Origin: Deltaproteobacteria bacterium
GTDB lineage: Bacteria > Myxococcota_C > UBA6777
Assembly: GCA_002731275.1 (NCBI GenBank)
Contig: PCBK01000131.1
Coordinates: 1 to 63,236 of the forward strand
Reading direction: 5' to 3'
DNA length: 63,236 nt
The translations under genes and the position numbers were made by a program. Below are positions 16,098-25,479 of the stretch, one piece after another. Numbering within the stretch: the first letter of the stretch is position 1; every line of letters starts with the position of its first letter. The notes beneath the pieces are model-generated. The model saw only the letters and a list, made by a program, of their open reading frames with translations. It was not told the origin of the DNA and made no database searches.

Positions 16098-18086
16098 ATG
16101 ATATACTCAGAAAAATCATCTCCATCTCATACCACCGGAGGAGGTCTCTTGCACACATCACGTCTCCCATTACTCGCCCTCTTTTGCACGTGTTGTCTGC
16201 TTTGGACATCAGACACAATGGCATGGCAATGTCCGCCCAACTTCTACAGATTGCGCAATCAGCGAAGCAAAGCGGTCTACCTTGGGACCTTTCAGGATTT
16301 ACTCGGACACAAAGCCTCCTATTTTTGGGACACACGCCGCGCACAACTTATTGGTCCACTTGATCACCAGCGCTTCGCACAGCCACCGAACAGAGTGCGT
16401 CGCCCAGGACCAGCCCCCAAACACCTCAAAGCCGGCACAGTTGGCTTCCTCGACTATCTGTATCTCGGACACAAACGCATCAAAAAAGTCCCTACTTATG
16501 GGTTCTATGGACGTTTTCGCAGCCTCAAGCGTGTCCTGGACATCAAACCATTCATCAAGAATGTCCGCGATCCCTTTGTCATGGGCTTGTTCATTGGCCG
16601 GTATGGTTGGACCTCCTGGACCCAACATGCCCGCCTCAAACCTCACCAACGACGTGCCCAAAACCGTCAAACGCTCGGCATCCTTTACACCCTCACCACC
16701 GCCAAAGCGTGTAAGAGGGTCAAAGGCCACATGTACAGGGATATTGGAGGCGCATACTTGTACACGCTGTGTTTGATGAAGACCCTCTCGACGAAACAAC
16801 TCGGAAAACAAGCCACAAGCAGCTCATATCACTGGACAGATCTACTCCCACTCTACGCCCGATACGCGACGAAACCGAACGCCATTCAATTCTTCAACAA
16901 ATACTTTCTCCAGCACGGACTTCCTCATCGTCCCCCTCCACAAAAGGCCGTTCGTTATCCACAATGGAACAGCTGTCCTCCCTACAGATGGGAACGGCAT
17001 GGTCCCTTTCAGCAACGACAGGATCTTCACAACAGAGCGATGTGGCAGCTCCTCACAAAACATCACCCATCGCTCGCGCCTTTTATCCAAAAAGTCTACA
17101 CAAATGTCGACGCACAAAAAGATGCATATGTCGTCGATATAGCATCCAAAAACAGACGATATTACGTGCTGTTGCTCAATCCATCTAGTTGGTTTTACGC
17201 AGAGATCACCCCCAAACAACGCAAGAAACTGACGATTGGCCTGCGTATTCAGTACGTAAGTCGCGGTCCACACGCACAAACCTTCCCCTTCCAGCCTCGA
17301 CTTGCACAAGGTCGATTGTCCTTGAAAGGCAGGCGAGGAAGCTTCTCGTATCGCGCCAAAAAGCGGATGTTGAAGGCACTGCAAGCTCGACTTGTTCATA
17401 CATTTAAGACAGGGAACCTTCCGCATCAAGCGGGTATGGCGTTGCGCTCTCTATACAAAATCGCTCATACAAAGAGCGCGGTCAGTTGGGGTCCCAAAGA
17501 ATTCAAAAGGGTGCTCTTGTCATTCCCTGGTGTCGCTTACAGAGACAAGACAAAGACCGTCGAATATTGGTTACAGACATACCAACATGCGCTCACGATG
17601 AGCACACTTTCATCGTTCGCACAAGCGCTCTACCAGACGCTCCCATCGCTATATCAACATGCCTCGCGTGCTGGCACATTTGCCCATAAACGCCCCTCCA
17701 AACGACGCCCGAAACGAACCTGGAGAGCGCAGGATATGCACCGCGCGATCATTCGATACGTGGCCTCCACTGCGCTCTTCTATCTCGCCAACAACAAGCC
17801 CAAACAAGCGAAGACATGGATGCAGCAATTCCGAACGAAGAAGAAACGTTTTTATCCAGCCGGCTGGTCTACGCGCTTGCGCCCAAAGAGCAATGCAGCC
17901 GCCACACTCCGGGCGATCGAAGCGCTCGTGGCCCAGGCAAACAACACATCCTACGCCCTCCCACCACAGCCTTCAAGACATGATCTCTACTTGTTGAGGG
18001 GATTGTTCAGCCCGTACGCCTACGAGCTCCGAAAGCGCTTTGTCACACTCCTTCGCAAAGCCGGTTATCCACGTATCGACCCTTAA
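16098..18086 (+). CDS. Unrecognised secreted protein, strongly basic
   Basis: I do not recognise this protein. From the ATG at 16098 (preceded by AGAAGAGA) it has 662 residues. A hydrophobic stretch at about 24-44 ending DTMA-WQCP looks like a signal peptide, so export is likely. The rest is rich in Arg, Lys, His, Tyr and Pro, with no membrane segment and few Cys; there may be a middle beta-rich domain (about 325-415) and a helical C-terminal part. In-frame alternative starts exist at 16050 (ATG) and 16044 (TTG). The next two genes on the same strand also encode exported proteins (VWA/MopE, HEAT), but the gaps of over 100 bp do not prove an operon. Confidence 0.7.
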   Translation: MIYSEKSSPSHTTGGGLLHTSRLPLLALFCTCCLLWTSDTMAWQCPPNFYRLRNQRSKAVYLGTFQDLLGHKASYFWDTRRAQLIGPLDHQRFAQPPNRVRRPGPAPKHLKAGTVGFLDYLYLGHKRIKKVPTYGFYGRFRSLKRVLDIKPFIKNVRDPFVMGLFIGRYGWTSWTQHARLKPHQRRAQNRQTLGILYTLTTAKACKRVKGHMYRDIGGAYLYTLCLMKTLSTKQLGKQATSSSYHWTDLLPLYARYATKPNAIQFFNKYFLQHGLPHRPPPQKAVRYPQWNSCPPYRWERHGPFQQRQDLHNRAMWQLLTKHHPSLAPFIQKVYTNVDAQKDAYVVDIASKNRRYYVLLLNPSSWFYAEITPKQRKKLTIGLRIQYVSRGPHAQTFPFQPRLAQGRLSLKGRRGSFSYRAKKRMLKALQARLVHTFKTGNLPHQAGMALRSLYKIAHTKSAVSWGPKEFKRVLLSFPGVAYRDKTKTVEYWLQTYQHALTMSTLSSFAQALYQTLPSLYQHASRAGTFAHKRPSKRRPKRTWRAQDMHRAIIRYVASTALFYLANNKPKQAKTWMQQFRTKKKRFYPAGWSTRLRPKSNAAATLRAIEALVAQANNTSYALPPQPSRHDLYLLRGLFSPYAYELRKRFVTLLRKAGYPRIDP

Positions 18087-18203
18087 GGCCATCGGATGGA
18101 AAAAAGGGATATTTTGTTGATAAATTGCAACCAAAAACCAGACTAATATGTCAAAGACAAAAAAGAACGTTGGATTCCTTACATTTGGACCAAGGGGCGA
18201 TCA

Positions 18204-19511
18204 ATGACAAAACGAGAGACGACCACAGCAGTCGAAAAGATGTCAAACGCACACTCACCACATCCTCGAATATTTGCCTGGATGTGCATGCTCTTCGCTG
18301 TGTTCATAGGCCAACTCTTTGCCCCTTCTCCCACACACGCACAAACGATCTGTCGCCCTGTAAACGCCCTCTTTCTCGTTGATACATCGGGCAGTATGAA
18401 CGACAATGATAAGTTGCCAGCGCTCAAACGTGCGATGAACGTCGTCCTCGATCAATTCAAAGGTCGCTTGCGCATAGGACTCATGACATTCTCAGGAAAG
18501 AGCGCGATCTTGCAAGCCCCGTTGGGTCCACTGAATCCCGCCGATCAGGCTTCGAGTAACGCACACATCAACGCCATGAAAGCAAAACTAAACGCACTCA
18601 AAGCGAGCGGCGAGACCCCCCTCAATGTCGCGCTCAAAGAAGCCAAAGCCCACTTCAGCAAAATGCTCCATCAATTCCCCGAATACAACGACACAAACCC
18701 CGAATCCAAACGACGAACGTTCTTGTTTCTGTTGACTGATGGCTACGATAGCAGCGGAGGTTTCGACCCAGTTGTCGAAGTCCAACGTCTGAGAGGTTAC
18801 TATGCAGGTCTACAAAAGTACGATATCAAGACATTCGTGATTGGTCTTGGTAATCGCACCTCGATGGACACTTCAAAGCTGCAGGCAATGGCTGTTGTTG
18901 GCGGCACAGAACCTTTTTCGCTCATCGAAAAACTCGACACTCTGACCTCGACTCTTACAGATCTGACTCGCTCCCTCACAGCAGAGTCCTGTAACAACAT
19001 CGATGACAATTGTGACGGTCAAATCGACGAAGACGTCCGAAGTAGCTGCAGCAATGATTGTGGCAAAGGGACATCGACATGTTCACAGGGAGAATGGAGC
19101 GCCTGTAACATCTCCACCACAAACAAAGAAGTTTGCGACGGAAAAGACAACGATTGCAACGGAAAAATCGACGACGGAGAGCTTTGTCCAGGTGGGCAAT
19201 GTTTGAAGTCCAAGAGTGGACGATACCAGTGTGTCGTCGATTGTACGCCACAATCCTGCACCAACGGCACAGAATGTGATCCCAATACCAAACAATGTGT
19301 GCAAATCATCACACGTACAAACGGTTCATGTGGGAGTGATGGAGATTGTAAGGGAGCGCAAGAGATCTGTTTCGAGAACAAATGTGTCAATCCAGCGATT
19401 CCACCGGGATGTGGATGTAATCTTCAAGAGACATCGATGGGACACAGTCGTATATGGTTGTTGTTCTTGCTGCTCTTTGGGCTTCGATTTGTCAGACACC
19501 GCCGTCACTGA
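18204..19511 (+). CDS. VWA-domain protein with MopE motifs and MYXO-CTERM-like tail
   Basis: 435 residues: a signal peptide (about 25-47), a von Willebrand factor A domain (about 50-260) with an intact MIDAS D-T-S-G-S-M and later LLTDGYD, then two Asp/Cys-rich MopE-type motifs (CNNIDDNCDGQIDE and CDGKDNDCNGKIDD), further Cys-rich segments, and at the end a GCGC pair, a hydrophobic helix (IWLLFLLLFGL) and basic RHRRH. This tripartite tail matches MYXO-CTERM sorting signals, which anchor proteins to the myxobacterial outer surface after processing. The MIDAS and MopE motifs both bind divalent metals. AAGGGG precedes the ATG. It is probably a cell-surface adhesion or metal-binding protein. Confidence 0.85.
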   Translation: MTKRETTTAVEKMSNAHSPHPRIFAWMCMLFAVFIGQLFAPSPTHAQTICRPVNALFLVDTSGSMNDNDKLPALKRAMNVVLDQFKGRLRIGLMTFSGKSAILQAPLGPLNPADQASSNAHINAMKAKLNALKASGETPLNVALKEAKAHFSKMLHQFPEYNDTNPESKRRTFLFLLTDGYDSSGGFDPVVEVQRLRGYYAGLQKYDIKTFVIGLGNRTSMDTSKLQAMAVVGGTEPFSLIEKLDTLTSTLTDLTRSLTAESCNNIDDNCDGQIDEDVRSSCSNDCGKGTSTCSQGEWSACNISTTNKEVCDGKDNDCNGKIDDGELCPGGQCLKSKSGRYQCVVDCTPQSCTNGTECDPNTKQCVQIITRTNGSCGSDGDCKGAQEICFENKCVNPAIPPGCGCNLQETSMGHSRIWLLFLLLFGLRFVRHRRH

Positions 19512-19655
19512 TCCACCTCCCAACCCCGCTCTCCTTTCCTCCTGCACACAACTTTCACAATCAATTCATGCACATCACATTGGGGATTCATCGACACAGG
19601 ACATGATGGCATTGTCCCTCACAATCACCTACTGCTACGGCAAAGGAGCGAGACA

Positions 19656-20678
19656 ATGCAAACACACACGACGATCATCACCATCGCGTTCATGGGTACA
19701 CTCTCGATGATGCCCGCGAAGATGTCGACAACAATGCTCCCAGCACCCACCACAAAAGTCGTCCAGCAGCTCGAACAATCCTGTCGGCAGTGGAGAAAAC
19801 AGCACTGGAGCGAGCGGACATTTGCGCTCAAAAAACATCAACGTCCCAAAAGCATTCGTTTTTTGAAGCGCTGTGCGCTTCGAGACCCACAACCACAGAT
19901 CAGACGCGCTGCGATCAAACAACTCTCCCACATCTACCAGCACAGTCGGCAATTCAGACAGTTGATGAAGATGCTCAAGCACCACCTCTCGTACGACACA
20001 GACCTCTACATACGGTACATTGCAGCGCGCCAACTCGGAGCACTCGCGAAAGAGCACATCGAAGCCACCGACATTTTAAGTCGTGCTTTAACATCAAGTC
20101 CTCCAAAGATTCGCCCCAGTATCGCGTATGCCCTCGGGAACACTGCGTTTGTCAAAAGAGCTATGCCCGCAGTCAAACAGAGCCTGCTCTTTCACGACGC
20201 AGAGCTGCAGTACACATTGCTTTTTGTGATGAGCAAATGGAAAGGTAAGACAAAGCAAGCTCTTCAAGAGGTCAAAGAGTTGACCACACATCAGGACACA
20301 AACGTCCGCTACTGGTCCCTCGAAGTGCTCTCACATATCGCCCAAAAGGACGACACGATCACAGCCCTCCTCTCAAAAACATTGTACGATAAAGCCGCCC
20401 CTGTTCGTCGTCAGTCCCTCAAGCTCCTGAAGCAGATGGGCACACAAGCGCTCCCTGTCTTGTACGAAGCCAAAGAACACCCCTCGCTCGGTATACGTAG
20501 ACAGATCCACAACACCCTCGCACTGTGGACAGCCCAACATCGACAACGAGGGTGTGAACAAAACCATCCAAAACACAAGATGCTTCGATGGACACATCAC
20601 CAACGTCAGATCGCCCTTCAAGATGAAAGAAAACAGGACTGGTCGATCAACTACCCCGTTGAACAACAACAAGACTAG
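19656..20678 (+). CDS. HEAT-repeat protein, probably exported
   Basis: 340 residues. The N-terminus has a moderately hydrophobic stretch (about 5-27), possibly a signal peptide. Residues about 60-290 are a series of roughly 30-residue helical pairs of the PBS-lyase/HEAT type (for example DPQPQIRRAAIKQL, DTDLYIRYIAARQLG, DTNVRYWSLEVL, AAPVRRQSLKLL). Such solenoids bind partner proteins. AAAGGAG lies just upstream of the ATG. It follows the VWA/MopE gene by 144 bp and converges with the methyltransferase gene over a shared hairpin. No enzymatic motif is visible. Confidence 0.75.
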   Translation: MQTHTTIITIAFMGTLSMMPAKMSTTMLPAPTTKVVQQLEQSCRQWRKQHWSERTFALKKHQRPKSIRFLKRCALRDPQPQIRRAAIKQLSHIYQHSRQFRQLMKMLKHHLSYDTDLYIRYIAARQLGALAKEHIEATDILSRALTSSPPKIRPSIAYALGNTAFVKRAMPAVKQSLLFHDAELQYTLLFVMSKWKGKTKQALQEVKELTTHQDTNVRYWSLEVLSHIAQKDDTITALLSKTLYDKAAPVRRQSLKLLKQMGTQALPVLYEAKEHPSLGIRRQIHNTLALWTAQHRQRGCEQNHPKHKMLRWTHHQRQIALQDERKQDWSINYPVEQQQD

Positions 20679-20695
20679 CTCTTATGTGTGAGCTA
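20676..20695. terminator. Hairpin shared by two convergent stop codons
   Basis: TAGCTC (20676-20681) and GAGCTA (20690-20695) form a 6-bp stem with an 8-base loop. The TAG of the HEAT gene is in one arm and the reverse-strand TAG of the methyltransferase gene in the other. A short T-rich stretch follows on the plus strand. A bidirectional terminator is plausible but the stem is short. Confidence 0.4.
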
Positions 20696-21328
20696 TTCCT
20701 TTTGGAAGATGATCAACGTCTCATGTGCCGCACGTGCCGGATGTGAATCTTCCGACGGACCTCTCTGCTTCACTTGTAGACCGTGTCTCTTCGCCGCCTC
20801 CTCCCACTGATCAGGACACACAGCGTATGGTGGTCCCTCCTTGCGGTCCCAAATAGGGAAGACCAACGCCAACAAGTGCCCTCCCTTCCGCAAAGTCGAA
20901 GACAACACACCAACATACTCATCTCGCCTCGATGGATCGATCGCACAAAAACAGGTGTATTCGAGGATGATATCTTGTGTGTCCTTCAAGGTCTCAGGCA
21001 AAGAGAACACATCCAACACCCTCGCGTCGACGGACACACCCTCTTCCTCTGCGCGCGTTTTCAACTGCTCAATGGGCTCTTTTGCGAAGTCAATGGCAGT
21101 CACCGCAAAACCCTCTTTCGCAAAGTGAATGGCATCGTGTCCCAAACCACAACCGGGAATCATCAACGAGGGAGCGTAACTTTCACTCGGCATGATCGGG
21201 AATTGTTCTTTTGCGAGTAAGCCTGAGAAGACAGGATTGGAACCACCCAGATCCCAAGGATGATTCTCATCTTGGTAGTGAGAGGACCAAAATTCGGGGT
21301 CATTCACGGTGTATGTTTTCTTTTCCAT
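20693..21328 (-). CDS. TPMT/HOL-like SAM-dependent methyltransferase
   Basis: 211 residues with the thiopurine S-methyltransferase-like layout: FWSSHYQ, PWDLGGSNPVF, the SAM-binding loop MIPGCGLGHDAIHFA, the acidic end of strand 2 (AIDFAKEPI), and the EYTCFCAIDPSRR segment found in the plant HOL and bacterial TPMT-like group. These enzymes methylate small thiols, halides or related compounds. The native substrate here is unknown. It diverges from the thioredoxin-TPR gene across a region with a perfect 8-bp-arm palindrome (21399-21417). Confidence 0.88.
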   Translation of the reverse strand: MEKKTYTVNDPEFWSSHYQDENHPWDLGGSNPVFSGLLAKEQFPIMPSESYAPSLMIPGCGLGHDAIHFAKEGFAVTAIDFAKEPIEQLKTRAEEEGVSVDARVLDVFSLPETLKDTQDIILEYTCFCAIDPSRRDEYVGVLSSTLRKGGHLLALVFPIWDRKEGPPYAVCPDQWEEAAKRHGLQVKQRGPSEDSHPARAAHETLIIFQKE

Positions 21329-21398
21329 CGAACATCCTTTGTCGTTGATTGACGATTCGACAGGTCGAGGTTATTTTGTCCTGTCAGCGACGTGATCC

Positions 21399-21417
21399 GT
21401 TCATCACGTTGATGAAC
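21399..21417. promoter_or_regulatory. Palindromic candidate operator between divergent genes
   Basis: GTTCATCA (21399-21406) and TGATGAAC (21410-21417) form a perfect 8-bp inverted repeat around CGT. It lies in the 185-bp gap between the divergent methyltransferase and thioredoxin-TPR genes. A second, shorter inverted repeat, GACAGG (21359-21364) with CCTGTC (21380-21385), lies beside it. A repressor or activator site is possible; no known consensus is recognised. Confidence 0.4.
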
Positions 21418-21513
21418 AACATTGGCGGTTCAATCGAGGAAGTCAAGTCATAGACTGCCACACTTGCTTGGACGAGAAAAACCATTTTCATTCGATTTGT
21501 CAGGAGTCCGCAG

Positions 21514-22386
21514 ATGGGTACAAGTCAGTCATCAGTCAATGTCATCGAGCTTGGTGAGCAAAACTTTGAGAAGTTGGTGCTAGAGGAGAGTCACAATCGA
21601 CCTGTTGTTGTCGACTTTTGGGCTCCTTGGTGTGGCCCATGTCAGGCGCTTGGCCCGACGATGGAGAAGCTTGCAGAAGAAGGGCAAGGGAGTTGGCTGC
21701 TCGTCAAGATCAACGTCGACGATCGCCAAGACATCGGTATGCGTTACTCCGTGCAGGGGATCCCTGCGGTGAAGGCGTTCAAAAATGGGCACGTTTGTGA
21801 CGAATTTGTCGGTGCGATGCCTGAAGGTCAGATCGCCATGTGGCTCGATGGCTTCGTCGATGGTCCAGCAGATGATCTGATCAAACAAGCCGAAGCTCAC
21901 CTAAAGTCCGGTGATACACAAGCGGCCAGAGCGTCGCTCGACGAGGTTTTCTCACACAAGCCCAGACATCAGCGTGGTACGTTTGTCCTCGCCAAGCTCG
22001 AATTTGCAGAGGAAAAGCTCGAAGAAGCAGAGCGCCATCTGAACAGCCTCGCACATATCGAAGATGAAGCGCTCCAACAAGAGATCGCGGCGTTCAAACT
22101 CGTCATGCACGCAGGTGGCGGAGACGTTGCGTCGCTGCGTAAACAGACACAAGACAATCCAGACGATCTTCAAGCATACCTCTCGCTAGGACAAGCGCTC
22201 GCTGGAACACAACCAGAAGAGGCTTTACGGGCGCTGTTGACTGTCATCGAGAAGAGCCCCTCAGCGAGTGAACCACTTGCTGAAGCCGCGCGGAAATCGA
22301 TGGTCGAGATCTTTCAGGTCCTCGGAATGCAACACGAGATCACTGCGACTTACCGCTCCCTCCTCGCACAACAGCTCTACAAATAA
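21514..22386 (+). CDS. Thioredoxin-fold TPR co-chaperone (CnoX/YbbN-like)
   Basis: 290 residues: a thioredoxin domain (about 1-115) with the active site WCGPC (DFWAPWCGPCQAL) and the cis-Pro loop GIPAVKAF, then TPR-like helices (about 120-285). This combination and length match YbbN/CnoX, which holds oxidation-damaged clients and hands them to chaperones. E. coli YbbN has a non-canonical SxxC-type site, whereas here both cysteines are present, so reductase activity is possible. AGGAG precedes the ATG. There is no chaperone gene beside it. It is cytoplasmic, with no signal peptide. Confidence 0.9.
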   Translation: MGTSQSSVNVIELGEQNFEKLVLEESHNRPVVVDFWAPWCGPCQALGPTMEKLAEEGQGSWLLVKINVDDRQDIGMRYSVQGIPAVKAFKNGHVCDEFVGAMPEGQIAMWLDGFVDGPADDLIKQAEAHLKSGDTQAARASLDEVFSHKPRHQRGTFVLAKLEFAEEKLEEAERHLNSLAHIEDEALQQEIAAFKLVMHAGGGDVASLRKQTQDNPDDLQAYLSLGQALAGTQPEEALRALLTVIEKSPSASEPLAEAARKSMVEIFQVLGMQHEITATYRSLLAQQLYK

Positions 22387-22505
22387 GCCCACAACTCCCC
22401 CTTTTGCGAAAAAGAGGCTTTCCCAAAAAGACGCGAATTGGTTATGATAGGTGGCTCAAAACATAACGTAGCTCGGGATAGTCACCATCAGCACATGGAG
22501 TGTTT

Positions 22506-23357
22506 ATGATCAAAGTCGCAGTTCTGGCCGACATTCACGCAAACATACCGGCCCTCGAAGCTGTTATCGAGGATATCGAAGCACAACGTCCAGACGAAGT
22601 GCTCGTTGGGGGTGATCTTGTAGGCCGTGGACCACGAGGGACTGCGGTCGTCGATCGCATCGCGCAGCTTGGTTGGAAGAGTGCACGCGGCAACCACGAA
22701 GACTACATGATCAACTTTCGTAAACGGCGCGTCCCCGAAGAATGGCACACAAGCAAAGAGTGGGCCGCCGCGCGCTGGATGGCCAACGAGTTAACCTTAG
22801 ACGCGCTCGACTATATCGATCAACTCCCTTTCTCCGTCACCTCAACCCTCGCCCCACACCTGCGAGTCTTTCACGCAAGCCCTTCTGCCAATGACGACGG
22901 CATCGGGACATGGACCCCACCAGAGAAGAGACGAGAACACTTCGACAATATCGATGAATCCATCCTCGTCTGTAGCCACACACACCGACCCCTTCTCGAA
23001 CGATACGACGACGGTCTGATCGTGAATATTGGCTCGGTGGGCCTCCCCTTTAACAATGACCCAAGAGCCCAGTATGTGCTCTTTCACATAGAAGATGACG
23101 ATGTAGAGGTCGAGTTCCGGCAAGTTGCATACGATCGACAAGAGACCGTCACAGACTACGAGCGCACAGGTTTTCTGGAGGAAGCAGGGATCACAGCACA
23201 GCTCCTCTGTCTGGAGCTTGAGCACGCGAGCCCATTCCTCGTGCCATACATTCGATGGGCCCACCAAAATGAGCTTCCACCAGAAGACGATCATATGCAG
23301 CAATTCTTAGAGTACTTTGAAGCGTACAAACAAAACAGGCAACAACAGACATCATAG
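22506..23357 (+). CDS. YfcE/MJ0936-type metallophosphoesterase
   Basis: 283 residues with the calcineurin-like metal-binding set in order: D-I-H (VLADIHAN), GGDLVGRGP, the GNHE triad, an isolated His in VFHASPS and CSHTHRP. These coordinate two metals and cleave phosphodiesters or phosphomonoesters; the substrate is unknown. The start is put at the ATG at 22506, with GGAG five bases upstream, not at the GTG two codons earlier. Only 11 bp separate it from the sigma-54 activator gene, so the two are probably co-transcribed. Confidence 0.92.
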   Translation: MIKVAVLADIHANIPALEAVIEDIEAQRPDEVLVGGDLVGRGPRGTAVVDRIAQLGWKSARGNHEDYMINFRKRRVPEEWHTSKEWAAARWMANELTLDALDYIDQLPFSVTSTLAPHLRVFHASPSANDDGIGTWTPPEKRREHFDNIDESILVCSHTHRPLLERYDDGLIVNIGSVGLPFNNDPRAQYVLFHIEDDDVEVEFRQVAYDRQETVTDYERTGFLEEAGITAQLLCLELEHASPFLVPYIRWAHQNELPPEDDHMQQFLEYFEAYKQNRQQQTS

Positions 23358-23368
23358 GAGCAGCTCAC

Positions 23369-24793
23369 ATGGCCGCAGATCACAATCGTGGCAATCCATC
23401 CGATCCTCCCGCAACGATAGCCTTTGATGAGAGCCTCCTTGGTCATCTTCTGAAGTCGTCCAAACTCGCGGTCAATGATTACTCCCTCGTCGCGATCAGC
23501 GGTCCAGAGAAGGGACGTGTGTTCCAACTCGACAAAGAAATCCACTACATCGGCCGCGCAGAGTGGTGTGACATCGTCTTTGATGCCGATCTACGCGTCA
23601 GCAACCACCACTGTATGTTGCGCTTTGACACACGTGGCCTTCGTGTCCTCGACCAAGGAAGCCTCAACGGCGTCTTCCTCGAAGGCCAACGTGTCCTCGA
23701 CGCCTACATGTCCCCCGGCGCCAAACTGCAAATTGGTGAGTCGATCCTGCAGCTCCAATCCCACGAAACCAAGAAAGAGATCGACGTCAATTACTTCGAT
23801 GGAAGTGGTACACTCGTCGGTAAAAGCCACCAAATGAGGAAGATCTTCTCCCTCATCGAACGCGTCGCGCCACGAGACCTCCCAATCCTATTGACAGGCG
23901 AGACAGGTACAGGAAAATCCCACGTCGCGCAGGCCATCCATGCCCAAAGTGCGCGAACCAAAGGCCCCTTCATCTACGTCAACTGTGGCACTCTCTCCCC
24001 CTCCATGATCGAAGCGCTGCTGTTCGGTCACGAAAAAGGTGCCTTTACAGGAGCCGACCAGCAACGCCCAGGCTATTTCGAACAGGCCGACGGTGGCACA
24101 CTCTTTCTCGACGAGATCGGAGAATTACCCCTCGAACTCCAACCCAAACTGCTCGACACGATTGAGCGTCAAAAAGTACGGCGCATTGGTGGTACGCAAG
24201 AGATCAATGTAGACTTTCAGCTACTCGCCGCGACCAACAAACAGCTCTCCCAAGAGGTGAAAAAAGGAAGCTTTCGAGAGGATCTCTACTACAGAATATC
24301 CGTCGTCGAGATCGAGCTTCCACCACTCCGCACACGCCCCGAAGACATCCCATTGCTCGCGGATATGATCTTACACGACACACGTGGTACGTTGCCCAAC
24401 TCTCGATTCACAGAAGCTGCCCAAAGCATCCTCCAAAAACAGCTCTGGCCCGGTAATGTAAGACAACTCAAGCACGCGATTGAGAGCACTGTCGCCCTCG
24501 CGGATAACAATATCATCGATATTGACGACCTCTATCTCCCTGAAATGGAGATGTCCAACTTCGAAAACGCCTCCCCCACTCACCTTCGACCCACACACCC
24601 AACTGCGCTGCCAGAGCTGACAGATGAGCCACTCCCTCTCAAAGAAGTCCTCAACGATACAGAGGCCCGACTGATCGAACTGGCCCTACAAAAAAACGAG
24701 TGGAATGTGATCCAAACAGCCAAGTACTTGAAAATCTCGAAGGCATGGCTCTACGAACGGATGAAACGCTACGGCATCAAACGCCCCTCTTGA
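23369..24793 (+). CDS. Sigma-54-dependent activator with N-terminal FHA domain
   Basis: 474 residues: an FHA domain (about 45-130, with YIGRAEWCDI, VSNHHCMLRF, SLNGVFLEG), a AAA+ domain (about 145-375) with Walker A GETGTGKS, the sigma-54-contacting GAFTGA loop, Walker B GGTLFLDEIG and the arginine-finger region FREDLYYRIS, and a C-terminal Fis-type helix-turn-helix (about 430-474). FHA domains bind phosphothreonine, so activity is probably tuned by Ser/Thr kinases, an arrangement common in myxobacteria. AGGAG stands upstream of the ATG. It lies 11 bp after the phosphoesterase gene. Target promoters are unknown. Confidence 0.95.
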   Translation: MAADHNRGNPSDPPATIAFDESLLGHLLKSSKLAVNDYSLVAISGPEKGRVFQLDKEIHYIGRAEWCDIVFDADLRVSNHHCMLRFDTRGLRVLDQGSLNGVFLEGQRVLDAYMSPGAKLQIGESILQLQSHETKKEIDVNYFDGSGTLVGKSHQMRKIFSLIERVAPRDLPILLTGETGTGKSHVAQAIHAQSARTKGPFIYVNCGTLSPSMIEALLFGHEKGAFTGADQQRPGYFEQADGGTLFLDEIGELPLELQPKLLDTIERQKVRRIGGTQEINVDFQLLAATNKQLSQEVKKGSFREDLYYRISVVEIELPPLRTRPEDIPLLADMILHDTRGTLPNSRFTEAAQSILQKQLWPGNVRQLKHAIESTVALADNNIIDIDDLYLPEMEMSNFENASPTHLRPTHPTALPELTDEPLPLKEVLNDTEARLIELALQKNEWNVIQTAKYLKISKAWLYERMKRYGIKRPS

Positions 24794-24807
24794 TCTCCCT
24801 CTGTCAC

Positions 24808-25479
24808 TCACAGCCAGTTGGATGGCTCCGAACACTGCCCACAATGAAGTGCCATCGAGCTGCCCTTTTTCAACAAAAACGTCTCCACAGGCACTTGCAT
24901 GCTTCGAGGCTGCCCCAACAACATCACCTTTATCGTCAAGTTCCCCCTCTTTACGCTTCCTTCGACAGGCTGATCACCGCGACTTTTCAGCACCACAACG
25001 CGCTTCTCACGACAACCTCGGAAATCTCTTTTGATCGTGTCTTTACTCACTCTCTGCACACGCACCCTGATCCCATTGGGCGTAGGGCACTTTGGAAACG
25101 CTTTTGACTTCCCAAAGATGCTCCACAGATCGACTGCGAGCTTGTCCGCCCGAAACATCCTCTTGAGAGGCGGAAAAAGGATCGTCCCGCCCAAGTGAAA
25201 ATGCCCCCATTGCACCGAAAACATCTTCACCGGACCTTCATAGGCGAGTAGGTACATCCAGCCCCTCTCCCACAAGAGAACGCCCCGAAAGACAAACTCT
25301 TTGCCCCCCCTCTTCACGAGCATCTGAAGATTCCATTGCTTGACTTTTATCGGTTTCTTGGAGGTTTTCCCTTTGAGGCGGACATCTTGCTTCAGCACTT
25401 GGTAGGAAGGTCCACATCCACCTCCAACACAGGCGAACAGGAGTAGCGAAGCGAGCACAATAAGACGTGTAGGTGTCAT
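24808..25479 (-). CDS. LolB-like outer membrane lipoprotein (unassigned family)
   Basis: 223 residues with a lipoprotein signal (hydrophobic 5-16, lipobox LLFAC at about 17). The body is beta-rich with a VLLWERGWMYLLAYEGPVK stretch and a late Lys/Arg-rich region, and its size is near that of LolB. Its start overlaps the stop of the lolA-like gene by 4 bp (ATGA), so the two are translationally coupled. LolA carries lipoproteins across the periplasm and LolB receives them at the outer membrane. That this lipoprotein is the receiver is inferred from context and size, not from a clear motif; a DUF3261-type protein is an alternative. Confidence 0.65.
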   Translation of the reverse strand: MTPTRLIVLASLLLFACVGGGCGPSYQVLKQDVRLKGKTSKKPIKVKQWNLQMLVKRGGKEFVFRGVLLWERGWMYLLAYEGPVKMFSVQWGHFHLGGTILFPPLKRMFRADKLAVDLWSIFGKSKAFPKCPTPNGIRVRVQRVSKDTIKRDFRGCREKRVVVLKSRGDQPVEGSVKRGNLTIKVMLLGQPRSMQVPVETFLLKKGSSMALHCGQCSEPSNWL

